Source of the DNA: Thalassobacillus devorans MSP14
GTDB lineage: Bacteria > Bacillota > Bacilli > Bacillales > Halobacillaceae
Direction of reading: 5' to 3'
Assembly (NCBI RefSeq): GCF_000496835.1
Contig: NZ_KI543236.1
Coordinates: 645,636 to 709,635, forward strand
Length of the DNA: 64,000 nucleotides
The translations under genes and the position numbers were made by a program. The notes under the pieces are model-generated. The model did no database searches and was not told the DNA's origin. It saw only the letters and a program-made list of their open reading frames with translations. Shown here piece after piece: positions 45,698 through 53,309 of the stretch. Numbering within the stretch: position 1 is the stretch's first letter; every line of letters begins with the position of its first letter.

Positions 45698-45805
45698 ATG
45701 CTGGGGGATCCGTTTGTTCAGTCTGTTCTTTTAATGGCAGGCGTTGTATCTCTACTATTTATCATCTTTATCATTATTCTTCTTAAAAGAAGTAAAAGAA
45801 AATGA
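45698..45805 (+). CDS. 35-residue single-helix membrane peptide
   Basis: ATG behind CGGGAGG; residues 8-29 are strongly hydrophobic (QSVLLMAGVVSLLFIIFIIILL) and the end is basic (KRSKRK), giving an N-out/C-in type single-pass peptide. A hairpin with a T-run follows (45846-45888). Family not recognised. Confidence 0.55.
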   Translation: MLGDPFVQSVLLMAGVVSLLFIIFIIILLKRSKRK

Positions 45806-45845
45806 TCGGGTCATACGCCGTGCAACAGGCGGGGTGACCGTATGG

Positions 45846-45888
45846 AAGGGCCTGTCCCAGTGATAAGGGGTGCAGGTTCTTTTTTATG
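45846..45888 (+). terminator. probable terminator after the 35-residue peptide gene
   Basis: CCTG.CCC can pair with GGG..CAGG across an 8-base loop, with TTCTTTTTTAT following. The stem is imperfect. Confidence 0.5.
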
Positions 45889-45930
45889 TGGGATTTCATC
45901 TCTGCTGATAATAGAGCCGTCATAAATTAG

Positions 45931-45971
45931 CCCCTGGTGCCGAGAGGAGGTGATCGGCATCAGGGTCATTT
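45931..45971. terminator. terminator after yjcZ
   Basis: CCCTGGTGCCGA pairs with TCGGCATCAGGG (one wobble); T-runs lie on the plus side and AAATTA on the other, just past the yjcZ stop on the minus strand. Confidence 0.75.
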
Positions 45972-45983
45972 TTAATCATCGAT

Positions 45984-46100
45984 TTAGTACCAGGCAGCTC
46001 CTACAATGATAAGCAGGATAAACAAGACAACGATCAACACGAAAGTGTCTCCATAACGGGAACCACCATAACCAAGACCTCCGTAGCATCCGTAACCCAT
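45984..46100 (-). CDS. yjcZ: YjcZ-family sporulation peptide
   Basis: A 38-residue peptide with the characteristic Gly/Tyr-rich start [13 protein letters not shown] and a C-terminal hydrophobic helix ending GAAWY. ATG behind GGAGGGTG. In B. subtilis yjcZ lies next to spoVIF in the same divergent way as here, so the identification is firm. Function in spores unknown. Confidence 0.88.
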   Translation of the reverse strand: MGYGCYGGLGYGGSRYGDTFVLIVVLFILLIIVGAAWY

Positions 46101-46316
46101 ATTTCACCCTCCTAACTGTAAGTTTTATTCAATTGGAAAGGGAAAGCATAGCAGCCCCTATCCCTTAATTAGTTTATGTAAGTGTGCAGGGATTGGAGAG
46201 GACATTTATACCAAAAAATAATCTTGTCATCGAAATGGGGATATATGCCGTTACCAGCCAGATGGCCTGCCATAGGATAGGTATGAATCTTTCTGAAGGC
46301 AAAGGAGGTAATAGGC

Positions 46317-46562
46317 TTGTTCAATAATTTCGAGAAGAAAACCGGTGTGAAAATGGACGAAGTCATGAAGCTTGCCCAGTCATTACAAGGTGCTAATTTC
46401 AAAGACGAAAAAACGATCCGAAACGTAATTAATAAAGTTTCCAGGCTGGCAAATAAACCAGTTTCGAAAAGTAAAGAAGACATGATTGTAAAAGCCATAT
46501 TAAATGATAAAGTACCGAAAGATCTGTCATCGATTGAAAAAATGATCAAGAAGAAAAGGTAA
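46317..46562 (+). CDS. spoVIF: stage VI sporulation protein F
   Basis: An 81-residue protein starting at TTG behind AAAGGAGGT. The start (FNNFEKKTGVKMDEVMKLAQSLQGANFKDEKTIRNVI) matches SpoVIF (YjcC) of Bacillus, needed for late spore coat maturation and full spore resistance. Position divergent from yjcZ is the conserved B. subtilis arrangement. Small, basic and mostly helical. Confidence 0.9.
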   Translation: MFNNFEKKTGVKMDEVMKLAQSLQGANFKDEKTIRNVINKVSRLANKPVSKSKEDMIVKAILNDKVPKDLSSIEKMIKKKR

Positions 46563-46672
46563 CTCCTGTTAACAAATCAGATGCTGACATTTTGGAAGGT
46601 GCAGGGGTTATATGGAATTAACCTGGATCAGTCTGTTGGTCCAGGTATTTTTTTATATCAGCAATGGCCACA

Positions 46673-47449
46673 TTACGCATGCAGCCAATCATAATATAAG
46701 TTGGACGGGTCATCCATTACTTCCTGTCGATACACCTGGGTGAAGGTCTGCATGATCCCGCCATAAAAATAGCCGAGAAATGTCTTCTTGATCATTCCTT
46801 TTTTCTGTACGTAGAGGCTTTGCTTGAATGTACGATTGATCGCTGTTATGTAATGGTCGACTGGGTAGTTCAATTGGAACTTACGGTAAGCATGGGTGAC
46901 ACTTTTCCAGGCGGAACAGATATCATCGATTGGTAAAAAAGCTTTCGTCAGTGAAGTAAAAGCTTTCGGTATGTAAGAAGGAAGGTAATCTGTATCGAAA
47001 TCGGGTTTTTGCACTGCTTCAGGCGAAGACTTTTCTTCGTCTGCTTCCGGCTGACTCTCTCCCGAAGGGTGTTGGTCTTCTTTATCCAGCCATGGAGCGG
47101 TCGTTTCATCTTCCGGCAGGATGACAAGTATGTTGACACCGCGTTTGCCGTTGGGTCGGGTAGCAGGTACGCGTTTTACAAGTCCCTTTTCAACCAATAT
47201 ATTGATCGCACGGATGACGGTGCTGCGACTGCGTCCGGTTTTTTTCTCAATCGTTTCGTTTTTTGCAAAAGAGACACCGGGATATTTGACCGAATGGCGC
47301 CAGATAAATTTCAAGACATCCAGAGTGCCTGCAGAAAGTTCTGTTTTGTGGTGAAATAGAAACGCCCGTACTCGCAAATCCATGGTTTGTTTATTCGAAA
47401 AAGACTGCAGATTACTGATCTCTTGTATTTTCATCGTCTCATCATCCAT
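46673..47449 (-). CDS. winged-helix protein with replication-initiator-like layout
   Basis: A 258-residue protein. Residues ~40-105 form a winged helix (LSAGTLDVLKFIWRHSVKYPGVSFAKNETIEKKTGRSRSTVIRAINILVEKGLVKRV), an acidic Pro-rich linker follows, and the last ~100 residues form a conserved domain (AFLPIDDICSAWKSVTHAYRKF...FLGYFYGGIMQTF). The arrangement recalls plasmid replication or DnaD-like proteins, but it is common as a chromosomal gene in Bacilli. No site is seen before ATG 47449; the ATG six codons in has a weak GATGAG. Function unknown. Confidence 0.72.
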   Translation of the reverse strand: MDDETMKIQEISNLQSFSNKQTMDLRVRAFLFHHKTELSAGTLDVLKFIWRHSVKYPGVSFAKNETIEKKTGRSRSTVIRAINILVEKGLVKRVPATRPNGKRGVNILVILPEDETTAPWLDKEDQHPSGESQPEADEEKSSPEAVQKPDFDTDYLPSYIPKAFTSLTKAFLPIDDICSAWKSVTHAYRKFQLNYPVDHYITAINRTFKQSLYVQKKGMIKKTFLGYFYGGIMQTFTQVYRQEVMDDPSNLYYDWLHA

Positions 47450-47684
47450 TCAAAGCTTTTGCCTTTATAATCGAATGAAAGAAACTTCAGGTGTTATAGT
47501 GATGGAGGAAAAATTCATATCCTGTACGATGTTACTATTCTTTTTTTGTTAATAATCTTTGTTTTGCCTATGTTTCAGTGGCTGATATTGGGTCATAACC
47601 CTTGGGGGAGAAGGTGTCAGGCCAGTGAGTGCGGTGTCATGTAAGGTGTCAGTCAGGGGTGGCAGAATGCTTGGGGATGATAAC

Positions 47685-47718
47685 AAAAGCTCAAGGCGTG
47701 ATGATACCTTGAGCTTGG
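47685..47718 (-). terminator. terminator of the GlsB/YeaQ-type gene
   Basis: AAGCTCAAGG (47687-47696) pairs perfectly with CCTTGAGCTT (47707-47716); on the minus strand TTTGTTAT follows. Confidence 0.85.
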
Positions 47719-47723
47719 CTGGA

Positions 47724-47978
47724 TTATCGTTTTTTTCGTGAACCTCTCATGATGGCACTGATGATAAAGACAAAAATGATGGCACCAATCAGAGCAGGTA
47801 CAATAGCAATTCCGGCTAAGGATGGTCCCCAGGAACCTAATAACTCTCCTCCGATCCATGCACCTACGATACCTGCAATGATATTGCCGATGATTCCAAG
47901 TGGCATGTCACGGCCGATGATGGCACCGGCGAGCCAGCCAATCAGTCCACCTACGATTAAATATAGTATAATACCCAT
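47724..47978 (-). CDS. GlsB/YeaQ/YmgE family membrane protein
   Basis: An 84-residue, three-helix stress-type membrane protein (transglycosylase-associated family). Seen: IVGGLIGWLAGAIIG, GIIGNIIAGIVGAWIGGELLG and a C-terminal helix before GSRKKR. GAGGAGG precedes the ATG. Often induced by general or osmotic stress; role unknown. Confidence 0.9.
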   Translation of the reverse strand: MGIILYLIVGGLIGWLAGAIIGRDMPLGIIGNIIAGIVGAWIGGELLGSWGPSLAGIAIVPALIGAIIFVFIISAIMRGSRKKR

Positions 47979-48078
47979 AATGGTAAACCTCCTCTTTTTT
48001 ATAATCTAGTTTGGTTATATCCCAGATTATAAAACTTAAAACATTAAGCGCGGAAGGACTTGCCTCGGTGGCAGTACC

Positions 48079-48720
48079 TTATTGAATGACAGGTTCAAAT
48101 CGTTCGCGGTAGCCGGGATGGAGTAAATAATACAAAGGGTAACCTCTGGTATAAAAATACTGGATGAGCGGACCTGTAAGGGCTGTGCCCATCAACGTAC
48201 CGATCCCGACGGGACCACCGATGAGAAAAGCAACCGTCGACGTGGTGACGGCTATCGCTGTCTGACTCACCAAAAGACTGAGTCTGAATTTTTTAGCGAT
48301 GACTAAAAATAATTGATCGACCGGTGCCCGTGGCAGCTGTGGCAAAATATAGATAGCTACGCCTAAGGCAATGAAGCCTACACTGGTGATTACGGTAATG
48401 AGCTGGATAAGGAATGGTGCTGCTGCCAGGCTCATATTGTGGAAAACGACTTCCAGCCAGAAGTCCAGGATCAGACTTTCCAGCACCAGCGGCAGTAACG
48501 CCCGGAATTCCGGTTTTTGTTTTGACAGCCATCCATTCAGGAATATAAAGGCGAGCTGGAAGCTTCCATACCAGATTCCTACTGTCAAACCGAAGTGATT
48601 TTCCAATCCGACAAATAATGCCGTCCAAAATCCTGCACCTAAAGCAGCTTTTATCAAAAGGGCTACACCGAAAAAATTGACAACTATTCCAAGAATGTAT
48701 ACGGTCATGCGATAAAGCAT
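48079..48720 (-). CDS. YczE/YyaS/YitT-type membrane protein
   Basis: A 213-residue, five-to-six-helix membrane protein of the YczE-like branch. Seen: GVALLIKAALGAGFWTALFVGLENHFGLTVGIW and the closing GPVGIGTLMGTALTGPLIQYF, which is diagnostic. B. subtilis YczE affects lipopeptide production by an unknown mechanism; this cannot be transferred. Divergent from the LysM-GH18 gene. Confidence 0.85.
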   Translation of the reverse strand: MLYRMTVYILGIVVNFFGVALLIKAALGAGFWTALFVGLENHFGLTVGIWYGSFQLAFIFLNGWLSKQKPEFRALLPLVLESLILDFWLEVVFHNMSLAAAPFLIQLITVITSVGFIALGVAIYILPQLPRAPVDQLFLVIAKKFRLSLLVSQTAIAVTTSTVAFLIGGPVGIGTLMGTALTGPLIQYFYTRGYPLYYLLHPGYRERFEPVIQ

Positions 48721-48780
48721 TTATGAACCCTCGTCTTTCTGATCATTATTGATTATTTTATTATCAGGCAATTTTATTAG

Positions 48781-48836
48781 CCGTGATTTTTCACGTCAAT
48801 AGGTGCGTGAAAATTTTTAATGCCAAAATTTTCACG
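48781..48836. promoter_or_regulatory. paired CGTGA palindromes in the yczE-like/sleL-like divergent region
   Basis: CGTGATTTTTCACG (48782-48795) and, ten bases on, a 12-bp inverted repeat CGTGAAAATTTT / AAAATTTTCACG (48806-48817, 48825-48836). Same ends, same AT cores. They lie about 90-145 bases before the LysM-GH18 start and suit a regulator dimer pair. Confidence 0.5.
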
Positions 48837-48924
48837 GAGGCAGTGAAGCATTTAAATACATAATAGGACAGGGTTCCTGTGAATAGCATGGTATATAGAG
48901 ACTACCTGAGAGGGTGAAGGAAGC

Positions 48925-50340
48925 ATGCAAATTCATGTAGTGGTATCCGGCGATACGTTATGGGCGATAGCCAGGCAGTATCGTTCCGATATGAATCAGA
49001 TTGTATTAGCCAACCAGATAGAGAACCCGGATGTCCTCGTAGCGGGGCAGGCGCTGGTCATTCCTGAACCGGGCCGGGAATATGTCGTGCAGGCGGGAGA
49101 TACACTGTGGTCGATAGCACAGCGTTACGGGGTGTCTGTTCAGGATTTAGCCCAGGTGAACCAAATCAGCAATCCGGCATTGATTTTTGTCGGGGATATG
49201 CTGGTGCTTCCCTATTTTCCTTATACTGTTCAGTCAGGGGATACCTTATGGGCGATTTCCCGCAGGTTTGGTGCTTCGATGCAACAGATCATTCAGATCA
49301 ATAACATCACCAATCCATCCATGCTGTCTGTCGGGCAAATATTGTACATCCCAAGGGAGCCCAGGCCTGAAACAGAAATCAATGCTTATATTACCAACAT
49401 GAGTGAGGAAGGAAGACGTGAGGTTCTTGCCCTCGGACGGAATTTCACTTATCTGTCGCCATTCACTTACTCGATCAAAGAAGATGGCTCGATTACGGAT
49501 ATGAACGACACGGGAGTACTGCAAGCGGCGGATGCTGCCAATGTCGCTCCCCTCTTAGTATTGACCAATTTCAGGGATCGGTCGTTTGATTCGGATATAG
49601 CCGCAACTCTTTTACGGAGTCCGGAATTGCAGGAAACCCTGCTTACCAATATTCTGACTACCATGGAAGCAAAAGGCTATACCGGTCTGAATGTCGACTT
49701 CGAATATGTCTATCCCGAGGACAGGGAAAACTATAATGATTTTCTGAGGCGGGCTGTGGCCAGGCTGCGGCCGGAAGGGTACACGGTTTCAACGGCACTT
49801 GCTCCGAAAGAAAGCGCGGATCAGAAGGGGCTTTTATATGAAGCACATGATTATGCTGCCCATGGGGAAATCCTGGATTTTGTTATAGTCATGACCTATG
49901 AATGGGGCTGGGCTGGCGGGGAACCCTGGGCGATTGCTCCAATCAACAAAGTACGGGATGTGCTGGATTATGCTGTGACAGAAATTCCGAGGGACAAAAT
50001 TCTGATGGGCATCCCGTTATACGGCCGGGACTGGAAAATTCCATGGGAACAAGGAACATTCGCTAGGACGGTGAGTCCTAAGGAAGCAGTCCGGCTGGCC
50101 CAGCGATATGGCGTAGATATCCAGTATGATGAAACCTATCAATCTCCATTTTTCCGATATGTCGATGGAACCGGCCAGGAGCACGAAGTCTGGTTCGAGG
50201 ATGCCCGCAGCATGCAGGCAAAGTATGACACGATCAAAGCATATCGCTTACGCGGCGGCAGTTATTGGGTGCTGGGAATTACCTTCCCGCAAAACTGGCC
50301 AGTATTACGTGATAATTTCAGAATCCGGAAGTATTTTTAA
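48925..50340 (+). CDS. LysM x3 - GH18 spore cortex-lytic type glycosidase
   Basis: Resembles YaaH/SleL, the N-acetylglucosaminidase that degrades cortex fragments during germination. 471 residues, no signal peptide (normal for spore coat YaaH). Three LysM repeats at about residues 2-48, 51-97 and 99-143, each with GDTLWxIAxxxG; SleL/YaaH usually has two. The GH18 barrel runs from about 150 to the end, with LNVDFEYVYPEDR holding the catalytic Glu of DxxDxE-like type (the first Asp is Asn/Asp-altered as in this subgroup). AGAGGGTGAAGG precedes the ATG. Confidence 0.9.
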   Translation: MQIHVVVSGDTLWAIARQYRSDMNQIVLANQIENPDVLVAGQALVIPEPGREYVVQAGDTLWSIAQRYGVSVQDLAQVNQISNPALIFVGDMLVLPYFPYTVQSGDTLWAISRRFGASMQQIIQINNITNPSMLSVGQILYIPREPRPETEINAYITNMSEEGRREVLALGRNFTYLSPFTYSIKEDGSITDMNDTGVLQAADAANVAPLLVLTNFRDRSFDSDIAATLLRSPELQETLLTNILTTMEAKGYTGLNVDFEYVYPEDRENYNDFLRRAVARLRPEGYTVSTALAPKESADQKGLLYEAHDYAAHGEILDFVIVMTYEWGWAGGEPWAIAPINKVRDVLDYAVTEIPRDKILMGIPLYGRDWKIPWEQGTFARTVSPKEAVRLAQRYGVDIQYDETYQSPFFRYVDGTGQEHEVWFEDARSMQAKYDTIKAYRLRGGSYWVLGITFPQNWPVLRDNFRIRKYF

Positions 50341-50380
50341 TAGAGCTGTCAGAAAACACCACGCCCAGGTGATAGTAATG

Positions 50381-50420
50381 GCGTACCAATTCCTCTTCAG
50401 GATTGGTACGTTTTTTTTTG
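50381..50420 (+). terminator. terminator of the LysM-GH18 gene
   Basis: CGTACCAAT (50382-50390) pairs with ATTGGTACG (50402-50410), followed by nine T. Confidence 0.92.
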
Positions 50421-50623
50421 ATATATTCACAAAAATCTACCTTTTTTGTTGAGGACCCCCAATGAAGAAAAAGAAAATGGTAAAATAAAGGAAATCAGAG
50501 GAAAGGAATGCTTGGGAAAGGAAATTTTCAGGATTTGAAGCTTTATTCCATATTGTCGGAAGAATTTAATAGATGAGGTGAGGGATTTTTATCATTAAAC
50601 AAAACAAACAGCTTTACTTTAGT

Positions 50624-50854
50624 TTGACACTTGGAGCTATAGGAATGGTTTTGATCGGATTAGGAATTTTCCGTTATTTTACTATGACTGATGACGCCGT
50701 CGGGTTCGGATTATCTTTGCTCGGGTTCATTATAGCCAATAAATATTTGCTTTACATAGAAAAGAAGGCAGGTGTCAGCGGTAAAAAGGTACGGGTGAAG
50801 GCTATCATAAGCTCGGTGGTTTTAGCAGGCAGTTCCTATCTGTTTTTTATGTAG
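50624..50854 (+). CDS. small two-helix membrane protein
   Basis: 76 residues from a TTG, or 86 from the likelier non-standard ATT at 50594: the good site GAGGTGAGGG (50575-50584) lies nine bases before that ATT, and nothing precedes the TTG. The extra residues (KQNKQLYFS) are a normal cytoplasmic start. Three hydrophobic stretches (LGAIGMVLIGLGIFRYF, GFGLSLLGFIIANKYLLYI, AIISSVVLAGSSYLFFM). Function unknown. Confidence 0.65.
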   Translation: MTLGAIGMVLIGLGIFRYFTMTDDAVGFGLSLLGFIIANKYLLYIEKKAGVSGKKVRVKAIISSVVLAGSSYLFFM

Positions 50855-50922
50855 ATATATGTATAGCACCCTTTCCGCCTCGTGCCCATACGATAACAAG
50901 TGAGCGATAAGGAGGGCGAGCG

Positions 50923-51414
50923 ATGTATACGAATCGTTATCAGGATTCTTACCCTTTTGATGTGCGACAAACCGCAGCGGAGTATGGGGCAAAAGGAGCG
51001 CTGAATGCAACTTCCCTGACACTGCCGCAAATGTTGACCTATGCGATTCAGGACGAATACTCGGCACAAGCAAGATACCGGGATATATTGAGTAATTTTG
51101 GGTATGTGAGTCCGTTTGCGAATATTCAGCAGGCGGAATTGAGGCATATCGAAGCGTTACTTCCGTTGTTCCAACGGTACCAGGTTCCTGTGCCGGCTGA
51201 TATTTCCCAGATGTTTGTGTCTACCCCGTCAACGGTAAAGCAAGCATTTGCAGAAGGAGTCCAGGCGGAGATCGATAATATTGGAATGTATAATAAATTC
51301 CTTTCCTATATGCTGCCTGAGGATGTGAGGATGGTATTCACTAATTTACGTAATGCCTCTTTAAATCATCTGGCTGCATTTGAGAGGGGACTGGCGCGGG
51401 GACTTCATGAATAA
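50923..51414 (+). CDS. ferritin-like (DUF2202-type) protein
   Basis: A 163-residue four-helix-bundle protein. Metal-ligand pattern: Glu in DEYSAQARY, ExxH in AELRHIEAL, Glu in AEIDNIGMY, and ExxH-like SLNHLAAFER, as in rubrerythrin-related diiron carboxylate proteins. Starts at ATG with AAGGAGGGCGAG before it. Possibly iron storage or peroxide defence, perhaps spore-related in view of neighbours; not established. Confidence 0.82.
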   Translation: MYTNRYQDSYPFDVRQTAAEYGAKGALNATSLTLPQMLTYAIQDEYSAQARYRDILSNFGYVSPFANIQQAELRHIEALLPLFQRYQVPVPADISQMFVSTPSTVKQAFAEGVQAEIDNIGMYNKFLSYMLPEDVRMVFTNLRNASLNHLAAFERGLARGLHE

Positions 51415-51430
51415 ATCCGGGCAAAAAAAA

Positions 51431-51486
51431 GAAAGGCAGCATGCTAACCAGGAAAAGGGGGAGGTCACTGGTAGGGTGCTGCCTTC
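51431..51486 (+). terminator. terminator of the ferritin-like gene
   Basis: GGCAGCA (51435-51441) pairs with TGCTGCC (51477-51483), with CTAACCAG/CTGGTAG extending it inward. The following ~300 bases (51487-51788) are AT-rich and hold no gene that I can support. Confidence 0.75.
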
Positions 51487-51788
51487 ATTCATTTTTATAC
51501 TAACAGATATAACCGCTTTAAACCAATGAAGTAATTAAAATGTAATACTATTTTTATAATGACGCCTATTTTAATCCATGTTTAAAAATACCAGCTTCAA
51601 TCAGTGTTTTATGACTATAGCTCCAGAATAGTCTTGTAGTTACATGATCCACACAATATTTGGTGGAAATCGGAAAAGAATGTCACTTGGTACATAGGAT
51701 TTCTCATAAGCAGTGGTGTTTTATTTAGATAATAAGCCTGTATTTTTTCGGGTGCCGGTTGTGATAACCTTTATAGATGATGAGTCCG

Positions 51789-51815
51789 CGTCCTCCTTTC
51801 ATGGAGGACGTTTTT
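51789..51815 (+). terminator. leader hairpin with T-run before the GT2 gene
   Basis: CGTCCTCC (51789-51796) and GGAGGACG (51803-51810) form a perfect 8-bp stem with 6-base loop, then TTTTT. It stands 55 bases upstream of the gene with no gene before it on this strand for 370 bases, so it is either a remnant terminator or an attenuator of the GT2 operon. Its loop arm GGAGG could also mimic a ribosome site. Confidence 0.6.
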
Positions 51816-51869
51816 CATTGGAAATGAATTTATTTATTCCTATGGTTGTCTAATGAAGGAGTGGCATAG

Positions 51870-53264
51870 TTGGATATATTAATTACCCTATTTTTCTTGA
51901 TCAGTGTTACTTTTCCGGTTTTGCATATCTATCATTGCTTGCCGTTTTTCCGGGAGTCCGGTGAAAGAAGCGATGTAAACCGTGAACTGAAACGATGGAA
52001 GAGTGCAAATGGTTACGATGTGGAAAAGGGCATAAGTATTTTAGTCCCGTGTTTTAACGAACAGGACATCATAGCAACTTCGATCGACAGTATGAAATCT
52101 TTGTCGTATTCCAAGTTCAATGTCTTTTACATCAATGATGGTTCTACAGATGCGACCATGGAACATTTGGATGATTTATTAGACCTGGAAGCCTGCAGTT
52201 TGTCCGTGGAAGGAAATCTTGCTCATGAGCAGATCAAAGAGGTGTATCAGTCCCGTCGCTATCCTAATATGTACGTAATCGACAAGGTGAATGGCGGAAA
52301 AGCGGACTCTCTGAATGCTGGTATTGAGTATTCCACAAATGACTTGGTTGTCACGCTGGATGCTGACACAATGCTGACAGGCAATGCACTAGGCGCCGTC
52401 AATAAGGCGTTCGAGGATAAGAATGTGGTTGCCGCGGGTGGAATGGTACATGTCCTGCAGACCAAAACGGATCAACCCTTAAGTCGCCTATCTTTGAAGC
52501 ATGCCAATATGCTGATACGTGTACAGGTGCTTGATTTCCTGAAAGCATTTTATATTTCAAAGTTATCACTGGTACGTTTCAAAGCGCTGGCCGTCATATC
52601 AGGCGCGTTCGGGATCTTTAATAAACAAGTACTTCTTGAAGTAGGCGGCTATCGGAATACCATCGGTGAAGATATTGATATCACTTTGCGTATCCAAAGG
52701 TATATAGCCAGACGTAAACACCTGAAAATCAATTTCGTAGCAGATGCTATCGGCTACACCGAGCTTCCTGAAACGTGGAAAGACTTGACCAAGCAACGCC
52801 TGCGTTGGCAGAAAGCCTATATCGACTGCATCATTCACTTTTGGGCATTTTTCTTAAAAACGTTGTTTACGAAGCCTGTTTCCTTTTTCTATGTATTTGA
52901 AACATTCCTTATTGGGACGCTGGCAGCTTACGTCATGACAGGTATCATGACTTACAATATAATCAACAACCCGGGAAATTCATTCATTGATTATCTGTTT
53001 TTCTATCTGTTTTTCCTGATTGTATTTGGAATTATCTATGACTTTGTTGCACTTCGGATGAATAAACATTATGGATTTTCATTCAGCAAAATGGACAGTC
53101 TTCGTTTGTTTGTGACCATCTTGTTTGATATTTTCATCTATCGATTTGTAGCCGTTTATTTTGTCATGTATGGCAGCATCTCCTATTTTTTCAATAAAAA
53201 ATGGAACAAGGTTTCACGTACAGGAAGAAGTTATCACCAGAAAGACTCGAAAACGGCAGCCTAA
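51870..53264 (+). CDS. processive GT2 glycosyltransferase
   Basis: Membrane polysaccharide synthase of the cellulose/PNAG/hyaluronan type. 464 residues: N-terminal helix; GT-A domain with LVPCFNEQDII, VTLDADTM (DxD), GEDIDIT and the processive motif QRLRWQKAYID; then about four helices forming the translocation channel (YVFETFLIGTLAAYVMTGIM, LFFYLFFLIVFGIIYDFVALR, LFVTILFDIFIYRFVAVYF). Starts at TTG behind AAGGAGTGG. Product unknown; resembles poly-GlcNAc synthases. Followed 45 bases later by the LCP gene on the same strand. Confidence 0.88.
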   Translation: MDILITLFFLISVTFPVLHIYHCLPFFRESGERSDVNRELKRWKSANGYDVEKGISILVPCFNEQDIIATSIDSMKSLSYSKFNVFYINDGSTDATMEHLDDLLDLEACSLSVEGNLAHEQIKEVYQSRRYPNMYVIDKVNGGKADSLNAGIEYSTNDLVVTLDADTMLTGNALGAVNKAFEDKNVVAAGGMVHVLQTKTDQPLSRLSLKHANMLIRVQVLDFLKAFYISKLSLVRFKALAVISGAFGIFNKQVLLEVGGYRNTIGEDIDITLRIQRYIARRKHLKINFVADAIGYTELPETWKDLTKQRLRWQKAYIDCIIHFWAFFLKTLFTKPVSFFYVFETFLIGTLAAYVMTGIMTYNIINNPGNSFIDYLFFYLFFLIVFGIIYDFVALRMNKHYGFSFSKMDSLRLFVTILFDIFIYRFVAVYFVMYGSISYFFNKKWNKVSRTGRSYHQKDSKTAA

Positions 53265-53309
53265 CAATTGGCTGATCCTAGAGAAAATGTTTTTAGAAGG
53301 TGAAGTGTA

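Noticed and set aside
46673-47449. Plasmid or prophage origin, suggested by the replication-like winged-helix gene
   Set aside because: No iterons, no partition or integrase genes nearby, and flanks are ordinary sporulation and stress genes.
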